A DNA stretch of 64,000 nt from Effrenium voratum. Its lineage: Eukaryota > Sar > Dinophyceae > Suessiales > Symbiodiniaceae. Numbering within the stretch: the stretch's first letter is position 1; the number at the start of each line of letters is the position of its first letter. Position numbers and translations under genes: made by a program. The stretch is taken from contig CAUJNA010000193.1 in NCBI GenBank assembly GCA_963377175.1, positions 1-64,000 of the forward strand, given 5' to 3'. The notes under the pieces were generated by a model. It saw only the letters and a list, made by a program, of their open reading frames with translations. It was not told the DNA's origin and made no database searches. Shown piece after piece: positions 1 through 11,000 of the stretch.

Positions 1-389
1 AAGCTCGCGACGACTGACCGCTCGCTTAGAGCGCCATGGAGTCGTGAGCGCACGGCGCGCTTAGCGCCCGGGCAATAGCTCCGAGCTATTGCCTAGACAG
101 CGCCAGCAAGTATGCAGCTGCCCCAAGGGGCTCCCTCCTCTTGGGCCCGTGCCTGCAGGCACATAATATGCGAAGCAATATTATATTACCCTAAAACCTG
201 GGTCCTAGACCCTAACCTAGGTGAAAAGTCTTTCCTAAAATCCTTGATAAAACGGCCATTGGGCATGGCCGGCCTTGATAAAAATGGCCATTGCCATTCT
301 TCAAAACTCGCCATCGCTTGACTGGGGCCGGCTTTCAATATAAAGCGTTACGTCAGAGGGTCTGACTCTTCGGCCTCGGCTTAAGCTGA
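1..389. other. GC-rich sequence, no gene seen
   Basis: I see no coding frame or RNA gene here. The composition is CpG-rich and resembles the tandem array that follows. Short open frames run through it but none looks protein-like. Confidence 0.4.
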
Positions 390-1500
390 GCGCGGCTTGC
401 AAAGCATTTCTTACAAGGCGAGGCTTTCCCAGCGCACCCGTGACGAAATCATTGAAGCCGTGGCCTGCGCTATGGCCCCCAACGCTCGCGACGAGTCGCA
501 GAAGCCGTGCTCTGAACGATGGCCCGGCACAGCTGCGCGCTGCGCTTCCAACGCAGCCAGCGAACGGACGACGGCTTGTTGCCAGCCTCTGCGCTTCCCC
601 GACGGCTCGTCGCCAACCTCGCGCAGCCCGTGGCGAGTCGACCAAGCAACCTGGCCAGCGCGCGCGACTGCCCCAGAGCCAAGCTTTGGGCTCCAACCGT
701 CGCAGCCTGCGCCTTCAAGCGGGGAACGTATCTGCAAGTTCCGGCAATTTTATTTGCAAAGCGTTTTCCTTACAAGGCAACGCTCGCGATGAAATCGCAG
801 AAGCCGTGCTCCCTAACTGCCCCGTCGGCGCAGCGCTTCCAACGCAGCCAGCGAACGGACGACGGCTTGTTGCCAGCCTCTGCGCTTCCCCGACGGCTCG
901 TTGCCAACCTCTTTACGAAGGCATTTTTCCGGCGACTCGACCAAGCGACGTGGCCAGCGCGCGACTACCCCAGAGCAAAGCTTTGGGCTCCAACCGTCGC
1001 AGCTGCGCCTTCAACTCCTGGCGATGAAATCGCTGCAGCCTTGGCCTCCACAATGGCCCGACGCTTGCTCGAAGTTGTTACAGCCGTCGGCTCCGCGCCG
1101 GTCTTTGCAAGCCTCACGCAGAGCAGCTTCGCGTCTCCGTGCGAAGACCCCTTGCGAAGCCCAAGCGCGCGACCGCCTCAGTCGAGCGCAGTGAAGCTTT
1201 GGGCTCAGCCAGCGCAGCTGCAACTTTCACAAACGTTTCTGCGACTCAACTTGATCCAGCTGCAGCGCTCAGCTAGCGCTAGCAATGATATCGCTGCAGC
1301 CTTGAACTATCCCCCGCCGCTTGCTAGCGGCGAAATCAGCCGTCAACCCCTTGCCGGCCCGCGCGAGCCTCAGCGTCTTAGGAAATGGCGCGAATCGGCC
1401 AAGCAACGTGGCCGGCGCTTGCGACTCTTTGAGCTCAAGCGGTCGCAGAATAAAGATAAGAGTTTCAAACGTTTGCGCTGCGGGCTTGTTGTCTTCGCGC
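390..1500. repeat. Diverged ~290-330 bp tandem repeat array
   Basis: Two copies are clear. The stretch near 542-625 (starting GCGCTTCCAACGCAGCC) recurs at about 833-912 nearly unchanged, and the stretch with AAGCTTTGGGCTCCAACC recurs at about 681 and 978. Two more degenerate copies, marked by GATGAAATCGCNGCAGCC-like motifs, follow at about 1020-1300 and 1285-1500. The open frames crossing the array are by-products of its high GC content. A short CCCTAAA run follows at 1548-1562. Confidence 0.6.
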
Positions 1501-1902
1501 GATCAAGCGCTTCCCTTATCACTTGCCCTGCCGGGGTCCAAACTCAAACCCTAAACCCTAAAAGATTTGTCTCTGGGCGGTATTGGGGTGGGTTGAAGCA
1601 GCCGCATCGGCGCGCCGCCCCGCGACCCTCTGGGTCGAGGCGCGCCGCTTCCGAGGGCAAACCCTAAACACAATTCTAACTTCTAAGTATATATTTAAGA
1701 GTTGGTCGATAATGTGTCGGGTCTTCCCGAGGCTTCGTTTTCGGCTCTGTGCGCTTCCCGCAGGCTGCTAAATCTGCTTCGCCGCTCAAATCCAAGATCG
1801 GGGCTAAAATCGCAAAATTTGCCACGCGCTAAATTTGCGCGCTTTTCCGGCTGGGGCCTTGCGGCCGCAGTTCAGCCGTGGGCGCTCCGGGGCCCCACCG
1901 CG

Positions 1903-1973
1903 GGGCTGGTGGCCTAGTGGTCTTGCGTCCGTCTCTGAAGCGGGTGGTCCCGGGCTCGGTTCCCCCCTGGCGC
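1903..1973 (+). tRNA. tRNA-like sequence, anticodon CUG (Gln type), probably degenerate or SINE-derived
   Basis: The sequence folds with standard tRNA spacing. The acceptor arm 1903-1909/1967-1973 has 6 of 7 pairs counting G-U. An A-box-like TGGCCTAGTGG starts at 1910. The anticodon stem TCCGT/GCGGG encloses the 7-nt loop CTCTGAA (1933-1939), giving anticodon CTG. A 5-nt variable loop and a T arm with loop CTCGGTT follow. The D stem is weak, two T-stem pairs are broken, and the T-loop A58 position is G, so a working tRNA is doubtful. A tRNA pseudogene or tRNA-derived SINE head is more likely. A covariance-model search would decide. Confidence 0.35.
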
Positions 1974-2583
1974 GCGCCTTGTTTTGCGTGGCCGTGTCGT
2001 GGTTTCTGGCTGCCGGGAGTTTTTTTCGTGGCTGCGCCGTGGATTTCTGCTTCCAGCCGCTCGAAATCGTGGGGCTGCTTCTGAAGTCGCTTCTCGCTCA
2101 GCCATTGCGCGGTTCTTTCCCTATTACAGTTCACGCTACAAAAATCTACTTTTGAAGCTTTTTCCTGCAAGTCAAGACAAGCAGCTCCGGCCGACGACGT
2201 AGTCCGGCGGCAAGTTGCTCGGTCTTTCTGCGCGGCTTCGCGCAGTCGAGACGGCGTTCTTTGATGTCGGCCCAACTTGTTGCCTTTGCTTCTCCTCTGG
2301 CGAGGAACTTCGCGACGGGTCGCTTGCCGCTTGTTCCTCATTGCTCGCTGCTTGCTGCCCGCCACCCGCGCGCACGGCTGCTGCTGCTCGCAACCTTTTG
2401 CTAGTCGCCGCCCGCGGTTGTTCTTGCCGCATGGCTTCCACCGCGCGCCCCCAAGTTCGGTTTTCTAAGTTGCGCCGGCAACTTATTGAGGCTGGTCCTT
2501 GGTAATGGGATCTGGGTGGGTGGGATTGAGATCGAAGCTTTAGATGATCTTTGCTGTGAAAAATCCCACGTCTTGAAGTCTTT
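1974..2583. other. GC-rich sequence without recognisable gene
   Basis: CpG-rich, partly pyrimidine-rich sequence between the tRNA-like element and the telomere-type repeats. Several frames are open on both strands but none has protein-like composition. It could be the body of a tRNA-derived element, which I cannot show. Confidence 0.35.
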
Positions 2584-2826
2584 GAACCCTAAACCCTAAA
2601 CCCTGAACCCTAAACCCTAAACCCTAAACCCTAAACCTAACAATCCTAAACCTAAAAAACCGTAAACCTATAAACCGTAAACCTAAAAATCCTAAACTTA
2701 AATCCTAAACCTAAAACCTTAAACCTAAAAACCCTGAGCCTAAATCCTAAACAAAATTCCTAAACCTAAGTCTTCAACCTAAATCCTAGACCTCAAAACC
2801 CTAAACCCTAAACCTAAATCCCAGAC
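2584..2826. repeat. Interstitial telomere-type repeat (CCCTAAA)n, degenerate
   Basis: Six or more near-perfect CCCTAAA units at 2584-2636 decay into CCTAAACCTAAA variants up to about 2826. Plant-type TTTAGGG repeats are the known telomere repeat of dinoflagellates. The block lies inside the contig, immediately before the first long coding region, so it is interstitial or marks an old chromosome end or fusion. Confidence 0.85.
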
Positions 2827-2883
2827 CTAACTCCGTGACCCCCCAAAAGAGGAAAAGCAACCTGAGAACGTCAAAAGCAGGAA

Positions 2884-3770
2884 ATGCAACCAACAAGGTC
2901 TGGAAGCCAACCCGAAGAACGGAATCCCAATTACTATGGCGAGGACACGGAGCCGAAAAGAGGATCGATCTCCCTTGACGAGGCATTCACCCGGCCCGAC
3001 AGATCTGTACTTCATCACATCGCCGCTCGAGAGAAAAATTTCGAGCCGATCGTGGCCAGCTACGCAAACAAGGCGAGGAACTCGGACCAGGTGACTAAAG
3101 AGCAGGGTGATCAATCGAGGACGCTGAACGCTGTCATCGCCAGTGATCGCCATGGGCAACGGGAAATGGCCAAACGTGCCACACTGGTTGACTGGGCCCA
3201 CGCATATGCGGACAAATGCACTGTGCATGGCCCCAGGCAACTCCAGTATGTCCACTTCGGTAAGGAGGCCACGGATAGAACCGAGGCCGACGAGTGGACG
3301 AAGGTCATGGAGACGTTCGTTACCCGAAAGGGCGAGTCCGGCGACCACCACACCGGCATCTTCGGAAAAGCCAAGCAGCCGCTTGGGAATTCCAATTCCT
3401 ACCCGAACAGGAGTCGATGCGATGCAATGGTGCACGACGGAACCCGACTTGGGATGGTCGATTCCCGGAATGGCGAGGTCATCCCTTTGGATGACGCCTT
3501 TTGGACGGCGAAGTACGTGAACGCCTATGACCTCAATTCTCAACTCTCCGCGGTCCGTGCCGGCCTTGATATGGCTTTGGCGACCGCCTGGAGGATGGGA
3601 CACGTCCACCCGCACGTGGCCGGTGCTGTGGCTGGGTTGCAGAAGATCAGGACATTCTACGATTGCCTCCAAGCCGCTCACCGCAAGACCCGGCTAGGTT
3701 CGTTGCCCTTTCACCAGATCGTAGGTGAACTTGATCGGGTTGACAACCGTGGCAACAAGCTGGATGGCGA
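2884..3770 (+). pseudogene. Segment 1: N-terminal open stretch
   Basis: Starts at the first ATG after an in-frame stop, 58 nt beyond the telomere-type repeats. The product (MQPTRSGSQPEERN...) is soluble and charged, with no recognised domain and no signal peptide. The frame stays open to 4038, but after about 3770 the protein-like signal moves to the next frame. Confidence 0.55.
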
Positions 3771-4478
3771 ACCACCGCGCTCAGAGGGGAGTACCCGGAC
3801 TGCCTGGCGCAATCGGTCGCGCAGGTCTTCCGATCCATGTGCGGCCCTTTGGCCATGTCTGGATCACGAGAGGATCGGGCGGTTATCATTCGCAGAGATG
3901 AGTCCGCCTTTACCCGTGGTGACAAAATCATGGGCATCCCCTGGCCGGCTTATCGACGTCCTACAGCACGTGAGATCAAGGAGTCCAGGGAGAAGGCGGA
4001 GAAAGAAGGTCACAAACCCGATGATGACGTTGACATGAACGAACCCCGGGACAAACTGGTGGTGACTGGAGAGGAGGCGGCGGGAACAACCGCCACGGAG
4101 GCCTCCGACCACAAGAAGGACGACCCTGTCCCGACTGCTACTCAGGCTCCTGACGCTCCTGCTATGCCCGCCCATCCTCCTGCGGATGCACTCCCTAGCC
4201 ATGCCGAGGCGAGAAGCGCTCTGCTGGGTGTTCACGACACTGCAGGGCCATTCGCCGCGCCCAGGGACCTGCATACCGGCCAGTTCGTAAACGTCGACTG
4301 CACGGAGGAGGAGAGGGCCATGCTGCCCACGACCATCGGCTCACAGTTCGAGGCGGAGCGTGCTCTGGCCGAGCTGAGGACCGTGAGTCGCGTCGGTGGT
4401 TCCGAGGAGTACACGTATTGGGAGACATCTTCGCATGACACTCTCCTACGCCTTTTACAGCGTGCCGGGTCAGTATAG
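3744..4478 (+). pseudogene. Segment 2: shifted frame, acidic Ala/Pro-rich region
   Basis: Opens after a TGA at 3741-3743 and becomes protein-like at about 3775 (ALRGEYPDCLAQSVAQ). It carries an Ala/Pro/Asp-rich low-complexity linker in the middle and ends at 4478. The next frame takes over between about 4435 and 4478. Confidence 0.5.
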
Positions 4479-5205
4479 GAACGTTCCAGCAGTGAAACCC
4501 GCCTCGCGTATCTTTGACCAGATTCCCGACGGCCAGCTCGTGCGACCGGACAAGCCAGAGCCTGCTGTTCTTCGCCTCAGCGCGGTGAAGGGCACTGAGG
4601 ACACTCGGCGAAACCTCGAGAAGCTGAAGGAAGAATCCATCAAGAAGAATGTGGTCATCCTCGGCGCCAGGAGAGGCGAAGATATCGCCCCCAGGATCGG
4701 AAACACGGTCGCTACTCTTTGCGCTAAAATCGGGGATATTGCCCGATTCCTGGAGATGGGAGTGAGATCCAGAGCAGGACCTATCCTCCCGACCAGGAGT
4801 GACCCTGACCTGATGATCCAGGCCATTGTTCCCGCCCCCACGGAGCTGCTGGATTACTTCGCCGACGAGATCCGTCAGAAGGTGGAGAGCAGGGCGGGCG
4901 CCTCTTCGCACTATTACAGGAGAGCATGCGCGGAAATACGCGACGCGCTCCGTGGAACAGCCATGCAGCCTGGAAATGCTGGCGCGGTCAAGGACCCAGA
5001 GTTGGAGGCCTCGTCTGCCAGCGGGCAAGGGAACGTCACTTCGGTGATACAACTGAAGAAGTTCCTGAGCCACTACTTCGGGACCAGTCTCGAATCCGAC
5101 GATGCCTTTTCGTTGTACCTCCTGTCTTCTTTCCTCGAAGACGGGGTGGGAATGTTCGAGATCATCATCAGGAGCGTCGATTGCTGCCAGGTTCCGCCCG
5201 CATAG
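4435..5205 (+). pseudogene. Segment 3: globular region
   Basis: An ATG at 4435 opens a frame overlapping segment 2 by 44 nt (MTLSYAFYSVPGQYRNV). The overlap is consistent with a 1-nt indel in CACTCTC. The product looks globular, with alternating helix and loop composition, and resembles no family I know. The frame ends at 5205. Confidence 0.5.
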
Positions 5206-6089
5206 CGGCGGTAAGGTCGCTTGAGATCGGATCTGACACTGATTACCGAGCATTTCGTGAACGATGTCAGTACATGCTCTACGAGAGCCCTGTTTGTCTT
5301 CCTATCACCTCTATGGCGGTTCCCAAGACACTCTACGTGGTGGCAATTCGGATGTATCGGCTCTACGTAGAACGTGGAGCGATCATTCGGGGTGGGCGAG
5401 CCATGATTGAGCTCCTCCCATCCAGGCCGGATGAGTACCAACCCATCCGTGATCACGGTGAATGCCCCACCGACACTGTCGACCGCATCACCGATCGCAA
5501 TGTGACAGAGCGGCACACCTCGGGTCGACGCCAGAGGAGCGATCCCCGATATGTGGTCATGGCCCTCGATGCACGTTTCTTCTCCATGGAAAATGGGGGC
5601 ATGCATATTACTCGTCAGGGTACCTTTGCATCGCGCGAAAACATCGCGATCGGGTACTGGAGATGCGTCTACTTCAAGGAGGACTGCTCCATCATTTACT
5701 TGAGGCCATGGTGCTATCCGCCCAACTTCCTCAGCTCCGTGAGTGAGAACCCGAGGAAGTGTCGGGACGAGGTGGAGAAGACTCACCAGATCACCAAGAC
5801 GGAGCATGTCCGGGAGGTGCTGTCTGTTCCATGCCATAGGTGCATGACGGCTCATCCGATCGGCGCTCACCTGTGCACTGCCTGCTACCTTCCCATTTTC
5901 TATGAGGGTGTCCTGCCCACCGGAGACACGGACGGCGGCCCTCGCACGATAGCGAGCACTGACGGGGTGATTCCCAGCTGGTTGGGGAAATACGGGGGCG
6001 TCGTCCCCGCTCTGTGGAACAACGCAGACGCCAACGCCATCGGAATGGCCCTCTACTCACACCCTCTACTCACAGAGTCCCGCCGTTGA
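5206..6089 (+). pseudogene. Segment 4: region with zinc-ribbon-like motif
   Basis: The protein-like frame resumes at about 5200 (RIAAVRSLEIGSD). It contains a strand-rich stretch (YVVMALDARFFSMENGG), then a Cys-x2-Cys...Cys-x2-Cys motif (PCHRCMTAHPIGAHLCTACY), a plausible zinc ribbon. The frame ends at 6089, just beyond the 13-bp duplication at 6049-6074. Confidence 0.55.
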
Positions 6090-7107
6090 CGCCCGGTCCT
6101 TGCTGATGTCTGGAATGCGACCTCCTAAGTACCTCGACAAAGAGGACGTGGATGGCATTTTCCGGAAACTCCATGACTCGCTCCGAGACGAGGTTCTTGA
6201 CGGCAAATACCTTGACACTGTTGACCACAATGTGGAAGAGTGGGTCGCAAAGGCGATCTTGGTAAGGGGTCTTGCTTTCAATGGGAACACCGTCTCCGAC
6301 TTCTTCGAAGAATATGAAGGGTATGCGGCTGAGTGGGGCAGACGCCTAACCACCGCGAACTTCAACGCCAACCGCTGCGGCTTTTACACGTCATACTACA
6401 TGGTCGAAGCTCATATCATTGGGCTGAGATCCGGGCATCTTTCTCCGATACTCCCGAATGATGTGTCCGGGGAGACGTTCAAGGCCCAGGTGGAGTTACT
6501 CGCCAAGCACTGTGGGGTAATGCAAGCCATGCGGAGGAAGGCCGGCTTTGATCCCGCCGCGCGTCTCAAGCAGGCTATGGACACGGTGCGGGAAGGCGTA
6601 AAGAAGGGCTACGCCTACACGCTCAACGACCTCAGCAGTATGGATGAACTGATCTACCGGACGTCCACCGTTGCCTACGACACATGCTTGGCCGACCGTC
6701 CGCAAACCCAGGACGACATCAAACAGGAGCTGGCCGATCCTACACCCAGGAAATACCGCTTCCGACCCCGCGATCGCCATCGACCCGGGATCCGCCTTAC
6801 ACCAGGCCCCGGCGTGAAAGACGAGGAAGAGCCCGACTTCGCTGGATCTCAGGAGGATGAGCTGGGATCGGATGGATCTTCGCACGAAGACGATGAGAAG
6901 CCTGAGGACCTTGACGAGCCCATGGACGACGATGAGGAGGAGATCCCTCCTCCTCCGCCACCGCCCCCGGCTCCTCCCGCGCCGCCTGTCCCGGTAGAAC
7001 CGGAGACCCCCGTGGTGTCCCACACAGGCATCGGTTCTGGCGGGTCTGTACCTGTTCCTCCTCCTCCTCCTCCCGCTCCTATTGCTACGAGGCGTCACAA
7101 CGGCTAG
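6075..7107 (+). pseudogene. Segment 5: helical region plus acidic and polyproline linker
   Basis: Picks up immediately after the duplicated 13-mer (QSPAVDARSLLMSGM). About 210 helical residues are followed by an Asp/Glu-rich stretch and proline runs, then a stop at 7107. If read as an independent gene, the first ATG is at 6106; continuity with segment 4 argues against that. Confidence 0.55.
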
Positions 7108-7375
7108 GGATCCGTTTGAGGAAGAGGACGTGGCCGTCAATACTCGTGTCCCTGACACCGAGTCCGAGCTGGAGGCTGACGTCGATCAACCCAAGGCCAG
7201 GAAAACATCTCGTGGTCGGGTCCCCGCGCCCGAGAAAGGGCAGGGGGGCGTTCACATCCCGCCTGGCGGGCAACCAAGCTCCAAGAGCATGGCCCAGCCT
7301 GCCCGTCCATCCCCGGTCCCCGCGAGAAGCGGTGCGGAAGAAGGGGAGAGAAGGGGCAGGACCAAGGGGTTCTAC
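7082..7375 (+). pseudogene. Segment 6: short charged linker
   Basis: The frame moves just after the CCT repeats that encode polyproline. The product (DPFEEEDVAVNTRVPDTES) is charged and disordered. The protein-like signal moves again at about 7370, near GAAGGGG/GAAGGGGC repeats prone to slippage. Confidence 0.45.
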
Positions 7376-7379
7376 GCCC

Positions 7380-8061
7380 AGAAGGATCTTTTACCGGCGA
7401 GGAAGCGACTCCCCGGGTTCGTCTTCGGTCTGGCGGTCCCGGAACTCCTGCGTCCCCACCACGGGATGCCACTGGTTCCTTGGGCGGCCGTAGCGGCTAT
7501 GACCCGCGCGATAATGACGACGGAGAATGGGAACTTCCTCCGGGCGTGCCTCGGACCACTCGTGCGACCGATGAGTTGCGACCCCACCGAGATGACGATC
7601 GATCAAGGACCGCGCTTGGGGCTCGCGGGGATCGTCGCGGCCCTAAGGGTGAGGCGAAGGGTCGAGGAAAACACCGACCTGGTAAAGATGGACGCGAGGA
7701 TCCTGGCCCGCCCCGACAAAGGGATGATCGTGGCAGGGATACCCGCGGAGGCCGACGCGATGATCGCCGACCTCCTCCACGCCGTGAGGAGCCCTCCGAG
7801 AGGCGCGGTCCGGGGCGAGATGAGCGCCGCGGACGTGATGGCCCCGCCGATGACCGTCGCGATCGCCACAGAGACCGGCGCAGGGATGACCGACGTCACC
7901 AATCGGATCCCCCTCCGCCTCGCCGACCCCCGGCTGGCGACCGCAGTAGAGATGATGATGAGGATCGCCGTCGGGATGGAGGAGGCGGCCGAGGTGACCG
8001 CGGTGGACGTCGGAGAGATGACGCGCCCAGAGACCGGGAAGAACCCGGTTCAGGGTGGTAG
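7380..8061 (+). pseudogene. Segment 7: Arg/Asp/Gly-rich C-terminal tail
   Basis: About 220 codons dominated by Arg, Asp, Gly and Pro in RDDRR and RGG-like repeats, ending at 8061. Such tails usually bind RNA or drive condensation; that is an inference from composition. Other frames here are also open because of high GC content, but only this one keeps the charged repeat pattern. Confidence 0.5.
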
Positions 8062-11000
8062 GCAGGTACCGCAATCATCATCCGCCTTAGAAGGGCGAGG
8101 ATGGCGCACATGTCGCCGAAAAAGGCGACTGCACCGGTTCTCTTCCCGCCCATGCGGCGCTGCTGGGGGTGATGATCGCCATTGCCCCGTACCGCTAATC
8201 CGGCGTTGTTTGTGTCCCTCCCGCACCGCTGCCGTGCGCGCTGGAGACGGTTCCCCTGGTGATCCTGTGTGAGGCTGTGACCGCACTAGAAGTGCCGGCC
8301 CGGCCGTAGCCGGATTTTTTCTCACCAATTTCGGAGTATCTCTATCTTTTTATTCCTCCCAACTCGGTACCACCTCCAACCACGTTGTGACATGCTGTGA
8401 GGCGCGGTGATCCAGATAGGGTCCCCCTCCGGGTGTTACTGTCCCATGACAATACATGAACGGCGCGAGAGGAATCTTCGTCTGGATCCTCCAATATGTC
8501 CTTGTTCACTCATGTGGCCCATTCGTCAAATAATCCTGTCGCCCCGCTAATTCGGGGTGGTGGCGGGATTTTAACTGGGGCCCAGGTGCTGCCGTTTGGC
8601 TCACCTCTGAGTGGACACTGGCATTTTTGGTTGGTTCCTTTCGTCGCGAACTCAACTGTCTTGCATCCTTTCTCTCGTCCAGATATCGGATGAGGGGTGT
8701 GTGTTTCGTTCACGTGTTGTTTCTTCATATGCGAATCGGCCGAATGGCCGTTTGGCACAAGATTTCAACCTCCCGTCAGGGCAATCTCGGACCCACGTGC
8801 ACCCGCCATAACACGGCGGCGCTCTTCGACCCCGAGGTGAAAACCGTGGGGCTGCGGGGCGCCGGTGTTAGGAGGTAGGTGGTCGGTCGTCGAGGTCATC
8901 CTGGGCTTGATTGACTTCTCTACTTTTGCAACCTATTTCCCAACCTCCCCAAACACCTTCTTTTCCACCGTCACATCCTCAACCCGGTCATCATCCACAG
9001 CTTCACCCGAGTTGTGTTTCCGGGTGCTTTGGGCACATTGTGATCTACCTTGTGCTCATTTGCTTCCCTGCGCTACTTCGTGTTCGCCCAAAACCGCACT
9101 TTGCAAGTAACATCACCATCGTCTGCAGTCGGCCTTTCTTGTGACATTGATCACTGTAGCACAGCATGGCTTCTTTGTCGCGCGTTTTTGTTTCAGCCGG
9201 CAGGGCTCTGCGTTTTTGTCTTAGGGCAAGTGTGATATGGCGGTTTCGCAGCATTGTTGTGACTTCTTCCTTTGCGCACGCAATTCGCAGACCGCATCGT
9301 AAGTGCTTCGCGGTTGCCCTTTCTTATCATGCTGATCATGCCAGAGCAGCAGTGCTTGATATTTCCTACGAACGGACAGCGTTTGTGCTTGTTTCAACCA
9401 GTAGCGTTTCGTGCTCATGTCTTTGGAATCGCCCGTGAGCGAGGGGCGCGTTTGACGCAGCGCTGACGTGCCCCCATCTTTTCTGCGCACGATCTGCAGA
9501 GGGACCTAACTCTAGCTCACCCCACTCACGGACGGCGATTGTTCTTTGCTTCTGCCTGTTTCGCATTCCTGTTGTTGGAAAGCACGCTAAGACGAACCCA
9601 TGCTGCATGTGAAAAAAACCGGGTCGTGCCGCGTTGCCAACGTCCCCATAGCCAAAATGAAGTGTCATGTTACTGTAATGTTAGGGACATGCTGGCGCCT
9701 TGTTGGTGTTATGTTTGGACACGTGCTGGCTTCGGCTGCGGCCAAGAGCAACGATTGGAACCTATTCCCCGCGTGATCTGACTTCGGACTTCCGGTCCTT
9801 TTGGGGCTCAGATCAGCACCATCTTCGAACGAGACATCAAGCCCGAAGCAAATGGTTGGAGGTCCTGCCTCAAAACTACGCGGCAGTTGGTAGGAGGTCC
9901 GGGAATCGTGCGCTGCCACTCCTTGAGATGGAGAATTGCGCGGCGTTTTGAATATCCTCCACTAGCCTATTAGTTTAGACGAAAGCAAGCGGAATCTGAT
10001 GGCATTTATTTGTTCGAGATGATTTCTCTCGGTCTGACCTCAAGAAACCTTTTGAACAGGGGCCTTGACCATGGTGATGGGTAGAAGCATGACGTCAATT
10101 AAGGGTCATCAAACTTTCTGGTTGCATGCTGTGCGAACAGTAGACCGAATCAAGGGTTGGCCTCTCTCCAAGCAAACAGTCGCGATAGCCCAAGCACCTG
10201 GTACCAGCTTGGTGTTTCGCATCGATCCCACCGATCTTGGATTGCGGAAGTGGGAGGCTGACCCCTACCAGCTGATGTTGTATACCCCACCAAAGGAAAG
10301 TGCATACACTCCGACAGGTCTTACCACTGCCAATCAGACTCTTCAGTTCAACCCTGGGCAGTAGATAGCGCCATGGACAACCGGACTGCCGTCCATAACC
10401 TTTGCTTATCATCCATGTCCTTCCTATACAGATTTCTCCATCCAGAACCTTTATTGCCAGTGGCTGTGGCCACGGAGGGTTGGGCCGAATTGAGCGAAGA
10501 CGCCCAAGACCGCCATTGCCCAATCTAGCCGTACTTGGTTTTGTGCGCGTCGTGTTGGCCAGGGCGTGCTTGCGTATCATCGCCCCAAGCTGTGCGTTTT
10601 GCCAGGGTACCCTTTTTGCATTTAAGGAAAGGACCCAAAAAGCGCGGTGCTCAGTTGGCAGAAGGCTGACGAGTCGAAAAGTCACGCAGGGTTGGGTAGC
10701 AGTTTGCTTAAACACCCCACGGGTCACTTTGGCAGCAAGCCAAAAGGATGTAGGGGGTTGGCCCAACCGTATAGCTGTAGAGTTTCATGAAAGAGGAACG
10801 CTTGTAGAGTTTCCTGTAAGAGGAACGCTGGCCCAATGGCAAACCACTCCAATCTCTAGCCGAATTTTGAAGGATTGTGTGTTGAAGCCAGCTATTCTGC
10901 AGGATGCTTCTTTTCAAGAGCACGCAATAGTGGGAGGGGGGGTCCAGACAGGAGGGATTTGGAAGGCCATTTTCCTTTTGTGGAAGCCCCCCCATTCACT

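Larger units (their letters stand above)
2884..8061 (+). pseudogene. Frame-shifted large gene of unknown function (about 1,700 codons)
   Basis: Seven consecutive open stretches on one strand, in changing frames, each have convincing protein composition and abut or overlap by less than 100 nt, too close for introns. I read them as one gene broken by small indels. One break coincides with a 13-bp tandem duplication at 6049-6074 whose removal would rejoin the frames. Seen in order: a charged N-terminal region; a zinc-ribbon-like motif (PCHRC...LCTAC, about 5831-5887) in the fourth stretch; a D/E-rich then polyproline linker (about 6820-7080); and a C-terminal tail very rich in Arg and Asp. The tail and zinc motif suggest nucleic-acid binding, as in retroelement Gag proteins, but I find no protease, integrase or reverse transcriptase nearby. 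Family unrecognised. Assembly indels could explain some breaks. Confidence 0.6.

Noticed and set aside
519..1667. 382-codon + open frame in the left end
   Set aside because: It crosses repeat-unit boundaries and reads Arg/Ser/Pro-rich sequence from a GC-rich tandem array.
2827..3681. 284-codon minus-strand open frame
   Set aside because: Shadow of segment 1 of the broken gene, caused by high GC content; the + strand translation is far more protein-like.
6100..6108. TTG start for segment 5 as a separate gene
   Set aside because: Frame continuity across the 13-bp duplication argues for one broken gene, and a TTG start is not expected in a nuclear eukaryotic gene.
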